NCBI GenBank assembly: GCA_002413045.1
Contig: DHWF01000036.1
Span: 1-64,000 of the forward strand
DNA: 64,000 nucleotides
Direction of reading: 5' to 3'
DNA from: Chloroflexi bacterium UBA5189
Lineage (GTDB): Bacteria; Chloroflexota; Limnocylindria; Limnocylindrales; CSP1-4
The translations under genes and the position numbers were made by a program. How positions within the stretch are numbered: the stretch's first letter is position 1; each line of letters starts with the position of its first letter. Below the pieces are notes generated by a model. It searched no databases. It was not told where the DNA came from and saw only the letters and a program-made list of their open reading frames with translations. Below are positions 26,858-35,776 of this stretch, one piece after another.

Positions 26858-28363
26858 GTGCGCCTGAGGGCCTTCGGCGGGATCGGTGGCGTCGCCCTGC
26901 TTGTGGTGCTCGCGGTGGTCGCGAGCCGGCTGGTCCTGCTCCTGGCGTTCCATCCGGCGTTCAGCGACGTCGCGAACTACGAGAACTCAGCGGCGAGGGT
27001 CGTGTCGATCGCGACGGAGAAGTTTTCTTCGTTTGGAGGGGAGGGCGGCGGCGGATCGAGCGACGCCCCCGCCAGCTCGCCGGACACCATCTTCCCCGCG
27101 TACCCGCCGTTGGCGATCGCGTTCATGACCGCTGCCGGCTTTAACGTCGCCCGGTTCGAGCCCGCCTATCCGGACGCCTACGCCGATCAGTACCGCCTGC
27201 TCATGTTCGGCATCGATCTCGTGATCATCGTCACGCTCCTCGCGGCGGCGAGTTCGAGCTTCGTCGATCGAGGCAGGTGGCCAGTTGAGCGCCTTCGGCC
27301 TCTGGTGGCCTACGGTCTTGGCGGGATCGCATTCGGGTATCTCCTCTACGATCGGCTCGATCTGGTCGTCGGTGCCCTGCTCCTCGCCTCGCTGCTGTTG
27401 ATGTTGCGCGGTTCCTGGCGCAGCTCGTTCGTCTTCCTGGCCCTGGCGATCAACTTCAAGGCCGTGCCGTTCGTGTTGGCACCCCTGTGGATCGTGGGCT
27501 CGTTGCCGTCCACGTTCTGGAGCTCTGGGACATGGCGCGAGCGAGGACGCGCGGTTCGCTTGATCGTGACCCGGGCCGGCTTCCTGATCGGGGCGACCGC
27601 GGTCGTGTTCCTGCCGTTCCTCGTCGCCGTCGGCTCGCTCGCGACGAATTTCATCCGGTTCAATGCCATCCGGGGTGTGCAGATCGAGTCGATCCCAAGC
27701 TCGATCCTGCTTGCGCTGCACGCGATCGGTGTTCCGATCCGGATCGTGGATGCATTCGGGGCATTCGATCTGGATTCCCCGGCTGCGCCACTGGTCTCTG
27801 CGCTGTCGCCGCTACTCGTGGTGCTTGCTGTCCTTGGCGGCACGGGCGCCTATGCGCTTGCCCGCGGTCCATCCGTCGCGCGCGGGACGATTCCAGCGGA
27901 GTCACCACCGGCTGCGGAGTCGCCACCGGCCGGCGCCGAGCTGGCGGCGGCCGCCGACCCTCAACGGTTCATTGCGGCGACGCTCCTCATCCTGCTGCTG
28001 ACGATCGTCCTGTCCAAGGTGCTCTCGCCGCAATATCTGCTGTGGATCCTGCCGCTTGCCCCGCTGCTTGCAACGCGCTCCGGGCGCGGCCGCCTGTTTG
28101 CCGTCGGATTCCTGGCCGCGGCATTCCTGTCCGTCGTGATCTTTCCGGTCCTGTACGAAACGGACGTTGTGCGGCCGGCGCCCGGAGGTGGGTTCCTCGA
28201 CCCGAGCGTGCTCGGCGTGGCCCTGCTGCTCCTGCGCAACGGCATCCTGGTTGGCCTGTCCGTCCTGCTCGTCCGCATCGTGATCGCACGAGTCGAGCGG
28301 GTCATTCCGGCGCGGACCAGCCGCGAGCGCCCGGCCATGGCCGGATCAGAATCTGGATCGTGA
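26858..28363 (+). CDS. GT87-like (DUF2029) membrane glycosyltransferase
   Basis: A 501-residue protein with about eleven helices. Hallmarks of the polyprenyl-phosphate-mannose-dependent GT87 family are an acidic residue in the first outer loop (HPAFSDVANYE), the central GYLLYDRLDLVVGALLL helix, a FVFLALAINFKAVPFVLAP segment, and the near-C-terminal LSKVLSPQYLLWILPLAPL signature. Such enzymes transfer a mannose-type residue on the outer face of the membrane. GTG is the only reasonable start. It follows the sugar dehydrogenase by 28 bp and may be co-transcribed. Donor and acceptor cannot be assigned. Confidence 0.78.
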   Translation: MRLRAFGGIGGVALLVVLAVVASRLVLLLAFHPAFSDVANYENSAARVVSIATEKFSSFGGEGGGGSSDAPASSPDTIFPAYPPLAIAFMTAAGFNVARFEPAYPDAYADQYRLLMFGIDLVIIVTLLAAASSSFVDRGRWPVERLRPLVAYGLGGIAFGYLLYDRLDLVVGALLLASLLLMLRGSWRSSFVFLALAINFKAVPFVLAPLWIVGSLPSTFWSSGTWRERGRAVRLIVTRAGFLIGATAVVFLPFLVAVGSLATNFIRFNAIRGVQIESIPSSILLALHAIGVPIRIVDAFGAFDLDSPAAPLVSALSPLLVVLAVLGGTGAYALARGPSVARGTIPAESPPAAESPPAGAELAAAADPQRFIAATLLILLLTIVLSKVLSPQYLLWILPLAPLLATRSGRGRLFAVGFLAAAFLSVVIFPVLYETDVVRPAPGGGFLDPSVLGVALLLLRNGILVGLSVLLVRIVIARVERVIPARTSRERPAMAGSESGS

Positions 28364-28527
28364 GGTCGGCAGCTTCGGCGGCGATGCGGGGCGTCGATTT
28401 CGACGGCCTTTTTCGCCGCGCGTGTCCCTCCGCGTTCGACGATAGGGCGATGGTCCTATGGCGTCGCCGAGCCCAAGTCACTAGGGTAGGAGGCAGGCTC
28501 CTCGCGATTTGCGAGGCTGTGACGCAC

Positions 28528-28533
28528 TAGAAT
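28528..28533 (+). promoter_or_regulatory. candidate -10 element, near-leaderless
   Basis: TAGAAT lies 4 and 9 bases before two ATGs (28538 and 28543). The second opens the small Cys-containing protein frame. The geometry resembles the other leaderless-type starts in the window. Confidence 0.35.
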
Positions 28534-28542
28534 CGAGATGCG

Positions 28543-28800
28543 ATGCGCGCCCGTGCTCGTCCCAGCCCGGTCAACAGGCAGTTCGTCGGCAACGACGCGC
28601 CGCCGCTGGCTCCGATCGCGTCGTGGATCTGTCGGGCATTCAGCCACGACTGGGCCGATCCGCGGGCGGTCGCCGCTGACCTGTTCCGCGTTTCCTGCAA
28701 GCGCTGCTCGCGCGTGCTCACCGGCGACTGGCTCGAGATCGAGCGCCACCGCGCGTGGAAGCATCATCGGAGCCCGGCTTTCCCTGTGTCCCGCCGCTGA
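28543..28800 (+). CDS. small zinc-ribbon-like protein
   Basis: An 85-residue basic protein with a single Cys-Arg pair in WICRAFSHDW and a CKRCSRVL knuckle about 30 residues later, followed by a charged helix. The spacing of the Cys and His residues resembles small DUF1660-like zinc-ribbon proteins. Codon use is consistent with a real gene, and a -10-like hexamer precedes it, but the protein is too short for a firm assignment. It is flanked by membrane glycan genes and may be unrelated to them. Confidence 0.45.
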   Translation: MRARARPSPVNRQFVGNDAPPLAPIASWICRAFSHDWADPRAVAADLFRVSCKRCSRVLTGDWLEIERHRAWKHHRSPAFPVSRR

Positions 28801-28827
28801 CCTGACGCTCCGTGGGCTCAGGCTCAC

Positions 28828-28839
28828 CGCGTACACTCG
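28828..28839 (+). repeat. 12-mer shared with the GT4 promoter region
   Basis: CGCGTACACTCG occurs here and at 16776-16787, in each case 65-85 bases upstream of a polysaccharide gene on the same strand. TACACT within it could be a -10 element. In this copy no start codon follows at six bases; the next gene begins at 28906. Confidence 0.4.
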
Positions 28840-28905
28840 GCCCATCGCCGGAGACCAATCGGGCATCTACCATGCGCGGCCGGCCGGCCTGCATTCCCCA
28901 CGGAG

Positions 28906-30396
28906 ATGAGCCGGCTGAAAGCGTTCCTGCTCCGCGCAATCAAGATGCCGGTGGCGATCACCGATGGCGGGCGGCCGGGCACGATCGTTGGCGTGATCTC
29001 GCTCGGCGGCGCGCAACTCGCGGCAACCGGCCTGCTCGCGCTCGCCAGCCTGTATCTCGTCCGTTCGCTGTCGACCTACGAATATGGGCGCACCGCCTTC
29101 GGCTTGAACATCAATCAGCTGCTCCTGACCTTCGCCGGGCTTGGACTGGGTGCGGGTGTCCTGGCGGAGATCGCCGGCGTACGCCGGCGGGGCGCCGCGT
29201 GGACGACCGTGCACGCGCTCCTGGGCATCCGGATGCTCTCCGTGATTCCAATCCTCATGGTTGGCTTTGCGTGGGGGGCAGCGACGAGCGATACGCTTCC
29301 GGCCTTGGCGGCTGTCGCCGCGTCGCTCTTCCTTGTGCAGGACTTCCTCGCGGTCATGCTGGCAGGTGACCTGCGTTCGCGCGCGAGCGCCCTGGTCATC
29401 GTCTGCCTGCCGGTGTGCTACGCGGGCCTCCTGGTGTTCCTCCACGTCGGATCAGCGGAAGCCGTGCTCGTGGCCCTCTCCGCCGCGCTGCTGGTCGCCC
29501 TCCTGCTTGCCATCGCGCTGCTCCAACGCGGAACGCGCGGGTGGATCGGCTGGCCGCGCGGGTCGCTTGCGCACCTTCGTCGCGCATTTCGTGTCGCTCG
29601 CAATGCGTACCTGATTGTCGTCCTGCAGATCGGCTCCTACGTCGTTCCGATCATCCTGCTCGGCGCACTCGGGCGGTTTGCGGACGCCGCAGCCCTGTCG
29701 ATCGTCCTCACGCTCATCAGGTTCGTTCCCGAGGCCCTTTCCTTCGCCGTGCTGACGACGTATTTCCCGAGGCTCAGTGCCATCGATCCCGTCGATGACG
29801 AGGCCCGAGCGCTGTTCGGCACCTTTGCGAGGTTGTTGGGTTGCCTTGCCATCCCCGCAGCCGCCGGGCTTGCGGTCATGGCCGCGCCGATCCTGGCCCT
29901 GCTGTTCGCCGGTCGCTACGACTTCCTTGCCCCGTATCTGACGATGGGCAGCCTCCTGGTCCTGGCGCTGCCGATCGAGTCGCTGCTGACCTGGACACTC
30001 GTTGCCCGGGGCGACGGGCCGTTCGCCGTCCTCGGTCCGGGACTTCGCCTCGTCGCCGTCGTCATTGCCTGCCTCGCGCTGGTTTCCACTGATGCGCTGA
30101 ACCCGCTTCCCGTCGTACTGATCGCCTCCGCTGCGGGCGCGTCGCTGAGCATTGCCAGCCAGGGCCTACGGATCGTGCATGTTCGCTCCCTCCCATGGCC
30201 GGCGGGCACGTTGACCGTCTACGGGCTCATGGTCGTGGTCGGCTACGTCGCGCTCCGCGCGGTCTCGTCGGGCCGTGCCTCGGACATCGCTATGCTCGTT
30301 GCGACCGGACTGCTGACGGTTGCCCTCCTGGCGGTCGGGGCATGGCTGACCGGCCGCGAGCGCCGGGACGGAACGGGCGGTGGTGGGACGCCCTAG
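28906..30396 (+). CDS. second Wzx-like oligosaccharide flippase
   Basis: A 496-residue protein with about 12-14 helices. The first helices contain GVISLGGAQLAATGLLALASLYLVRSL and STYEYGRTAFGLN, the typical start of polysaccharide exporters of the MVF superfamily. The mid-region SYVVPIILLGALG and the FVPEALSFAVLTTYFPRLS segment also fit. It probably translocates a lipid-linked glycan. It is not closely similar to the flippase at 19098-20387, so it is not a recent duplicate. The ATG has CGGAG just upstream. The stop lies 6 bp from the convergent GT8-like gene. Confidence 0.78.
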   Translation: MSRLKAFLLRAIKMPVAITDGGRPGTIVGVISLGGAQLAATGLLALASLYLVRSLSTYEYGRTAFGLNINQLLLTFAGLGLGAGVLAEIAGVRRRGAAWTTVHALLGIRMLSVIPILMVGFAWGAATSDTLPALAAVAASLFLVQDFLAVMLAGDLRSRASALVIVCLPVCYAGLLVFLHVGSAEAVLVALSAALLVALLLAIALLQRGTRGWIGWPRGSLAHLRRAFRVARNAYLIVVLQIGSYVVPIILLGALGRFADAAALSIVLTLIRFVPEALSFAVLTTYFPRLSAIDPVDDEARALFGTFARLLGCLAIPAAAGLAVMAAPILALLFAGRYDFLAPYLTMGSLLVLALPIESLLTWTLVARGDGPFAVLGPGLRLVAVVIACLALVSTDALNPLPVVLIASAAGASLSIASQGLRIVHVRSLPWPAGTLTVYGLMVVVGYVALRAVSSGRASDIAMLVATGLLTVALLAVGAWLTGRERRDGTGGGGTP

Positions 30397-30402
30397 CGGG
30401 GG

Positions 30403-31404
30403 TCACCGTTGGCGAATGGCAGCTCGAGCGCGGCGAAGCCTTGCTCCCACACCGAGCCGGTAGAGGGCAACGCGAACGGGATCGATTCCCGCATTCACCA
30501 GGTACAGCAAGAATGCTCGGAGCGCCCCCTGGCGGCCCGGCCGGAGCCAACGCGGGAGATCCCCGGGTGATGGTCGGAGGCGGACATCGGAGCCGACGAT
30601 GAGCCGCCGAAGGAGGCGCGGGTACGGGCTTTGGCCCTGGTCGAGCCAGCGATCACTTTCGAAGGGCTTGACCTTCACCGACGGGTGCAGGAAGGTCACC
30701 GGCTTCCCGTCGATCGAGCAGCGCAGGGTTCGCGCTTCCACCAGGCGCACCCGGCGCCGGAACTGCTCCATGGTTGGCAACGCTTCCTCGGGCAGGACGA
30801 AGAGGTTGGCCTGCGGGACGGCGGTCATCAGAATCGCGTTCAGCGCGTCCTGGTCGGCCTGCGCCGTCGGCGTATCCGGCTGCCCGTAGAAGGCCGTCGG
30901 AAGCGATCGGATCCCCTGACAAAGCTCCCACCATCGGGCCAACAACGTCGGCCAACGGTCGACGGAGAAGGCCACGAACCCCGACGACATGTATGGCTGC
31001 TTTCGAGGCGGTCCAGCCAGTGCAAAGAGGTCCTCCCACTCCGAGAACCAGCGTGTCGACTCGGGGTCCGCGTTAATGCAGATCTGCCCGTTGCGCGCCT
31101 CGAGGAGGGTCTCATCGAGCCTGCGCACGACGAGAAGGTCGCTATCTAGGATGACGACCGTACCTGACGGGTCGAGGGCGTTCGCAAAGGGCTTCAGGAG
31201 CTGTGGGTTGATCGGGTCTGCGACGGGGGGCATGACCAGGTGGCATTCGGCGCCGAGCGTTTCGCGTTGCTCCGGGGTGAGCCCACAGTCGAGCAGGAAG
31301 ATCGGCTCGTCGTGCCCCACCGCGCGCAGGGAGTTGACGAGACCGACAGCAGCGGGGAAGAAGCGCTTGTCAGCGACGGTATAGAAGCTCACCACGTCCC
31401 TCAT
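30403..31404 (-). CDS. GT8-like glycosyltransferase
   Basis: A 333-residue GT-A enzyme. The N-terminus (VVSFYTVADKRFFPAAVGLVNSL) and the metal-binding DxD in VVILDSDLLVV (Asp87/Asp89) match retaining GT8-type or related transferases. SSGFVAFSVDRW and the ADQDALNAIL segment are the usual later motifs of such enzymes. A C-terminal extension of ~60 basic residues may contact the membrane. ATG is the start of the conserved strand. It is transcribed toward the flippase, and its promoter would lie in the 56-bp gap before the divergent oxidoreductase. Confidence 0.75.
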   Translation of the reverse strand: MRDVVSFYTVADKRFFPAAVGLVNSLRAVGHDEPIFLLDCGLTPEQRETLGAECHLVMPPVADPINPQLLKPFANALDPSGTVVILDSDLLVVRRLDETLLEARNGQICINADPESTRWFSEWEDLFALAGPPRKQPYMSSGFVAFSVDRWPTLLARWWELCQGIRSLPTAFYGQPDTPTAQADQDALNAILMTAVPQANLFVLPEEALPTMEQFRRRVRLVEARTLRCSIDGKPVTFLHPSVKVKPFESDRWLDQGQSPYPRLLRRLIVGSDVRLRPSPGDLPRWLRPGRQGALRAFLLYLVNAGIDPVRVALYRLGVGARLRRARAAIRQR

Positions 31405-31460
31405 GCTGAACCTCGCCTCGGTGCGTCATCTGCGCCATCCGGCCCAGATATGTCGAGTCG

Positions 31461-32546
31461 GTGAAGCGCAGGATCGTACACTTGGGCCGCACCACGACTT
31501 GTCGACGCGGACCACCCGTCCTCGCCGGCCGCCGACACGGGGCCCAGTGCCCCAGGGGTCATCAGCATCGGGTTGGAGGTGGACCCCTGGCGCACCCATT
31601 CCGCTTCATCGCTCCCATGCCCACCCTGCAGGGATCGCCGGCTCGCTGGCGTGACGCGGTGCGACGCCTCGAAGACGAGGGCTACGCGACAGTTGCGATC
31701 TCCGACCATCTGACTCGCGGCTGGGCGATGGACCCGCTTGTCGCGATGATGGCCGCCGCCGACGCGACCAACAGCCTGCGCGTTCTGTCGCTCGTCCTGT
31801 CGAACGACTATCGGCATCCGGCGCTGGTTCACAAGGCCATTGCCACCATCGACGTCCTGTCCGGAGGCAGGGCCGAGCTCGGCCTGGGAGCTGGCTGGCT
31901 GGCGGCCGACTACGCCGCGCTTGGGCTGGAGATGGAGCCGGCCCTCGCTCGGATCCTCCGGCTCGACGAGTCGGTCCGGCTGCTCAAGCAACTCTTCGCA
32001 GCCGCCGGGCCCATCGCCTTCGATGGCGCGCAATACCGGGGTCGCGGCCTTGAGGGCCTGCCCCGGCCGACCCAGCTCCCGCGGCCGCTGCTGCTGATCG
32101 GTGGGGGAGGGAGGCACGTCCTGTCCCTCGCCGGGCGCGAAGCCGACATCGTTGGCGTGAATGCATCGCTGGAACCGGGCGCCGTGCGCAGTGCCGGCAT
32201 CGCCGGACTGACGGCGGCGGCCGCCGAGGAGAAGGTGGGCTGGATCAGCGCGGCCGTCGAGGATGCCGGGCGCAAGGCCGAGGATGTCGAGCTGCAAGTG
32301 AGCGTCCTGGAGCTCCACCTGTCCGACTCGGCCGCGGATTGCCGGCGCCATCTGGACTCGTTGGCCGACGCAAGCGGGCTCGACCGTGCGAGGACCGAAT
32401 CGTCGCCATCCGTGCTCGTCGGAAGCCTCGATCACTGCGCAGATCTCCTGCGGGAGCGGCGCGACCGGTTTGGCTTCAGCTACATCAAGCTAGGCCCGGA
32501 CCCCGTTGCCGCAGCGCCGCTCGTGCGTCGGTTGGCCGCGACCTGA
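31461..32546 (+). CDS. LLM-class (probable F420-dependent) oxidoreductase
   Basis: A TIM-barrel flavin/F420 oxidoreductase of the luciferase-like family. Visible motifs are YATVAISDHL near the start, LGLGAGWLAADY with the conserved Gly-rich turn, LLIGGGGRHVLSLAGREADIVGVN, and the C-terminal SVLVGSLDHCADLL. Family resemblance is to the actinobacterial-type F420 group (TIGR03621-like). The first ~44 codons do not look like this family, whose proteins start just before the PFRF strand; no ATG or GTG lies between. The GTG given is the nearest usable start upstream; ATG 31617 would cut off the first strand. The substrate is unknown, and a glycan role is not implied. Confidence 0.75.
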   Translation: MKRRIVHLGRTTTCRRGPPVLAGRRHGAQCPRGHQHRVGGGPLAHPFRFIAPMPTLQGSPARWRDAVRRLEDEGYATVAISDHLTRGWAMDPLVAMMAAADATNSLRVLSLVLSNDYRHPALVHKAIATIDVLSGGRAELGLGAGWLAADYAALGLEMEPALARILRLDESVRLLKQLFAAAGPIAFDGAQYRGRGLEGLPRPTQLPRPLLLIGGGGRHVLSLAGREADIVGVNASLEPGAVRSAGIAGLTAAAAEEKVGWISAAVEDAGRKAEDVELQVSVLELHLSDSAADCRRHLDSLADASGLDRARTESSPSVLVGSLDHCADLLRERRDRFGFSYIKLGPDPVAAAPLVRRLAAT

Positions 32547-32594
32547 GCTCAGAGCCCCGTTTGGGCAGATGCGGTGACGCTGCGGCGGCCGCTC

Positions 32595-33857
32595 CTAGCT
32601 TGCGGCGAGCACCTGCAGCCTCGGGATCGGGATCACGAACCGGCCTCCCCAGGCCGCGATCGTGCGCATCTGGGTCATGACCTCGTGCTGGATGTCCCAG
32701 GTCAAGATCAGCACGTAGTCAGGCCGCGTCTCGAGGATCCGGTCAGGGCCATGAATTGGTACGTGACTGCCCGGCAACCACCGGCCCTGCTTTAGGGGAG
32801 ACCGGTCGACGGTGTATGCAAGGAGCTCCGACGTGATGCCGGCTGCGTTGAGCAGCGTGTTGCCGCGCGACGGAGCCCCGTATCCGACGACCGTCTCACC
32901 GCCGGCGCGCCGCGACTCGAGGAACTGACGCAGATCCGACTGGACATTGCCAACCTCGCGGGCGAACTGCTCGAACGCCTCCCTCCCCGACAGTCCTGCC
33001 CACTGCTCGAGCTCGAGCATGTCGGCGAGGGCCTGGGTCGTCGTGTGGGAGCCGTCCCCCGGGTGGGCGACGAAGAGCCGCAGGGCACCTCCGTAGACGG
33101 GCTGCGGAGCCACGTGGAACACGGTCAGGCCGTGGCGCTCGAGCAGCGCCGACGCCGGAATGAGCCCGAAATACGAGAAGTGGCCGTGACGGATCGAATC
33201 GAAGCGACGGTCGAGGATCAGGGGCAACAGGTGATCGAGCTCGAGCACCGCGATCCCACCCGGCCGAAGGAGCACCCGAACGCCGGCCGCGTAGTCGTCC
33301 GGGTCCGGGATGTGGGCCAGCAGGTAGTTGTCGATGACGACGTCCGCGAGCCCACCCGCGGCGACCAATGCTTGCGCGGTAGCCTCTCCGAACGGCTGCC
33401 CGAGGACCCGGTAGCCGCTCGCGGTCGCGGCTTGCGCGAGCGCCGGCGAGCCTTCGACGATGAGGCTCGGGATGCCGTGGGCCTCGAGGAACGGGAAGAG
33501 GTAGCCCCCGTGGCTCGCCATCTCGACGATGCGGAGGCGGTCGGCTTGCGATGGGAGGCGACCAAGGACGTCATCCACGAAGCGTTCCGTGTGCGCCCGC
33601 ATGGTCTCGGACAGCTCGTACGAGGGTGGTCCTGGCAGGGCGGCCTCGGCCGGTCCGGTGTCGTCGAGCTGCATCAGCCAGCACCGTTCGCAGACAAACG
33701 CCCGCAGCGGCCATCGGGCCTCGCTTGCAGCGTCCTCGGGTGCCGGAAAGGAGTTCGCCTCGGGTTGCAGCCCAAGGTCAAGCACCTCGACGAGGGCTTG
33801 CTCCCGGCAGGCGCGACAGGCGGGTGCGGACCCCTGTCGCGGCTCGGCGGAGGTCAA
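32595..33857 (-). CDS. sugar C-methyltransferase-like protein with altered active-site residues
   Basis: A 420-residue protein of the TylCIII/TcaB9-type NDP-sugar C-methyltransferase family: an N-terminal zinc site (Cys14, Cys17, Cys56, Cys59), a SAM-binding Rossmann domain (MASHGGYLFPFLE), and a C-terminal domain with GYGAPSRGNTLLN and HVPIHGPDRI. The active-site motif YHEHFSY of the family reads RHGHFSY here, so the Tyr and Glu used in catalysis are Arg and Gly; the second copy at 34508 keeps them. It may act on another substrate or be non-catalytic. The TTG start overlaps the stop of the RmlC-like gene (TTGA). Confidence 0.8.
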   Translation of the reverse strand: MTSAEPRQGSAPACRACREQALVEVLDLGLQPEANSFPAPEDAASEARWPLRAFVCERCWLMQLDDTGPAEAALPGPPSYELSETMRAHTERFVDDVLGRLPSQADRLRIVEMASHGGYLFPFLEAHGIPSLIVEGSPALAQAATASGYRVLGQPFGEATAQALVAAGGLADVVIDNYLLAHIPDPDDYAAGVRVLLRPGGIAVLELDHLLPLILDRRFDSIRHGHFSYFGLIPASALLERHGLTVFHVAPQPVYGGALRLFVAHPGDGSHTTTQALADMLELEQWAGLSGREAFEQFAREVGNVQSDLRQFLESRRAGGETVVGYGAPSRGNTLLNAAGITSELLAYTVDRSPLKQGRWLPGSHVPIHGPDRILETRPDYVLILTWDIQHEVMTQMRTIAAWGGRFVIPIPRLQVLAAS

Positions 33858-34318
33858 CGGTGCCGGACGCCCCAGTCGTAGCCGATGGTTGGTGAGAATG
33901 GATCCAGCCGTTCTGTGAGCGTGGGATCGTGCGGGTGCGTCGCGCAGTTGGCGACGATCGCGACATCCGTCATGCCCTTGAGGCCCACCCAGATGCCCGG
34001 CGGAATGATTGCCAGCGAGTAGTCGTCCGGGCCCAGGAAGCGCTCCACGATCGCCCCTTTCGTCGGCGACGCCTCGCGCTCGTCGCACACGACGAGCTTG
34101 ACGCGCCCAACGATGCAGGCGTAGTTCAGCGTCATTCGAGCATGACGATGCCAGCCTTTCACGACGTCGCGGTAGATCGACGTGAAGTAGATCTCCCCGA
34201 ATTCTCGAAAATGCGGATCTGTCCGACGAAGCATGTGGTAGATCGTTCCGCGCTCGTCCGGGATCCGTTCGAGGGGAATGAACTGCAGACCCTCGATCTG
34301 CGCGGGATCTTGGTTCAT
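33854..34318 (-). CDS. RmlC-like cupin (dTDP-sugar 3,5-epimerase family)
   Basis: A 154-residue cupin of the RmlC superfamily. Visible features are DERGTIYHMLR near the start, EIYFTSIYRDVVKGWHRH with the conserved Trp-His core, and PPGIWVGLKGM. The signature of true RmlC enzymes (GLHFQ with the catalytic His-Asp pair) is altered, so it is better called an RmlC-family sugar epimerase or isomerase of unknown specificity. ATG MNQDPAQ is the best start. It shares a 4-bp overlap with the C-methyltransferase-like gene, so the two probably act on the same sugar. Confidence 0.75.
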   Translation of the reverse strand: MNQDPAQIEGLQFIPLERIPDERGTIYHMLRRTDPHFREFGEIYFTSIYRDVVKGWHRHARMTLNYACIVGRVKLVVCDEREASPTKGAIVERFLGPDDYSLAIIPPGIWVGLKGMTDVAIVANCATHPHDPTLTERLDPFSPTIGYDWGVRHR

Positions 34319-34507
34319 CTTCCGACAACTCCGTGGGCGGTGACCTGACAGCGGTGGTGACAAGCAGCACCCGTTCCGGTGTCGCTCCTACCATGGTGCA
34401 TGTCGATGGCCCAAACTGTCGATCGTCTGGGATCGCGCTTGGGTGCGGCGTGTAAACGCTGGACCACGGCCCTTTCCAATGGCCGAACGATGGGGAACGA
34501 CCCGCGA

Positions 34508-35776
34508 ATGCTGACTCTCAATACAGCCGGACCGCACCAGGAATTGTCGCCCGCGACAGGTTGTCGATCGTGCGGCGCGCCACTTCGGGTCGTCATCCTC
34601 GACTTGGGGATGTCGCCGCTGTGCGAATCATTCCTGCTTCGATCGCAGCTAGACGCGATGGAGCCTTTCTATCCACTTCGGGTCCAACTCTGTGAGACCT
34701 GCTGGCTCGTCCAGCTGTCCGAATACGTCGCTCCCGAGCAGATCTTCAGCGAGTACGCCTATTTCTCATCGTTCTCGGATTCATGGGTGGCGCACGCCGG
34801 TCGGTTCGCCCACACCATGGTGAAGCAGCTGGCGCTCGACGGCGACAGCCTGGTCGTCGAGCTCGGAAGCAACGACGGCTACCTTCTGCGGCACTTTGTC
34901 GCTGCGGGCATCCCCGTCCTCGGGATCGAGCCCGCGGCGAACGTGGCCGCCGCTGCGCGCAAGAATGGAGTCGATACAGACGTTCGATTCTTCGGGGCTG
35001 CCGTCGCTGGCGCCCTGGCCGAAAGCGGTCGACGCGCTGATCTCCTGGTTGGGAACAACGTTCTCGCCCAGGTACCCGCGCTGAACGACTTCGTTGCCGG
35101 AGCGAAGCTGCTCCTCAAGCCCGAGGGACTCTTCACGATCGAATTCCCACATCTGTTGCGTCTGCTGGTCGAGGGCCAGTTCGATACCATCTACCATGAG
35201 CACTTCTCGTACTTTTCGCTTCGATCGGCGACGCGCGTCCTCGCCGCACATGGGCTCGCAGTCGTCGACGTGGAGGAGCTTCCAACGCACGGGGGCTCCC
35301 TACGGTTGCACGTCCGGCACGTCGAGCTTGGTGTGCAGCCGACTGCTGCGGTAGCCGCGCTCGCCGAGCGCGAATTACGTGCGGGCCTCGACAGCGGTGA
35401 GGGCTATATGGACCTTGCGCCGCGTGTGGAAGCGGCCAAGCGTGACATTCTCGCCTTCCTTATCGAGGCGACGCGGGAAGGTCAATCGGTCGCAGGCTAT
35501 GGTGCCCCCGGAAAGGCGAATACCTTCCTCAACTACTGTGGCATCCGAACGGATCTCGTTTCGTACACGGTGGATCGCAATCCCTACAAGCACGGCCGCT
35601 TCACGCCGGGCACCCACATTCCGATCCATGATCCCGACCGCCTCAACGAGACGCGGCCCGACTTCGTCTGGATCCTGCCATGGAACCTCAGGGCCGAGAT
35701 TGCCGATCAGCTCGCCGATATCCGGTCATGGGGCGGCCGATTCGTCGTCGCTATCCCAAGCCTCGAGATCTTCTGA
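34508..35776 (+). CDS. NDP-sugar C-methyltransferase
   Basis: A protein of about 422 residues of the same family as the minus-strand gene beside it. Zinc ligands are Cys19, Cys22, Cys62 and Cys65; the SAM site is VVELGSNDGYLL; YHEHFSYF carries the intact Tyr/His/Glu/His active-site set; GYGAPGKANTFLN and HIPIHDPDRLNE follow. These enzymes methylate C-3 of 4-keto deoxysugars, giving branched sugars. Start: the conserved domain begins ~18 residues after this ATG. Earlier in-frame ATGs exist, one (34400) five bases after a TACCAT hexamer, so a longer leaderless form is possible. The stop overlaps the cytidylyltransferase start by 1 bp. Confidence 0.85.
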   Translation: MLTLNTAGPHQELSPATGCRSCGAPLRVVILDLGMSPLCESFLLRSQLDAMEPFYPLRVQLCETCWLVQLSEYVAPEQIFSEYAYFSSFSDSWVAHAGRFAHTMVKQLALDGDSLVVELGSNDGYLLRHFVAAGIPVLGIEPAANVAAAARKNGVDTDVRFFGAAVAGALAESGRRADLLVGNNVLAQVPALNDFVAGAKLLLKPEGLFTIEFPHLLRLLVEGQFDTIYHEHFSYFSLRSATRVLAAHGLAVVDVEELPTHGGSLRLHVRHVELGVQPTAAVAALAERELRAGLDSGEGYMDLAPRVEAAKRDILAFLIEATREGQSVAGYGAPGKANTFLNYCGIRTDLVSYTVDRNPYKHGRFTPGTHIPIHDPDRLNETRPDFVWILPWNLRAEIADQLADIRSWGGRFVVAIPSLEIF

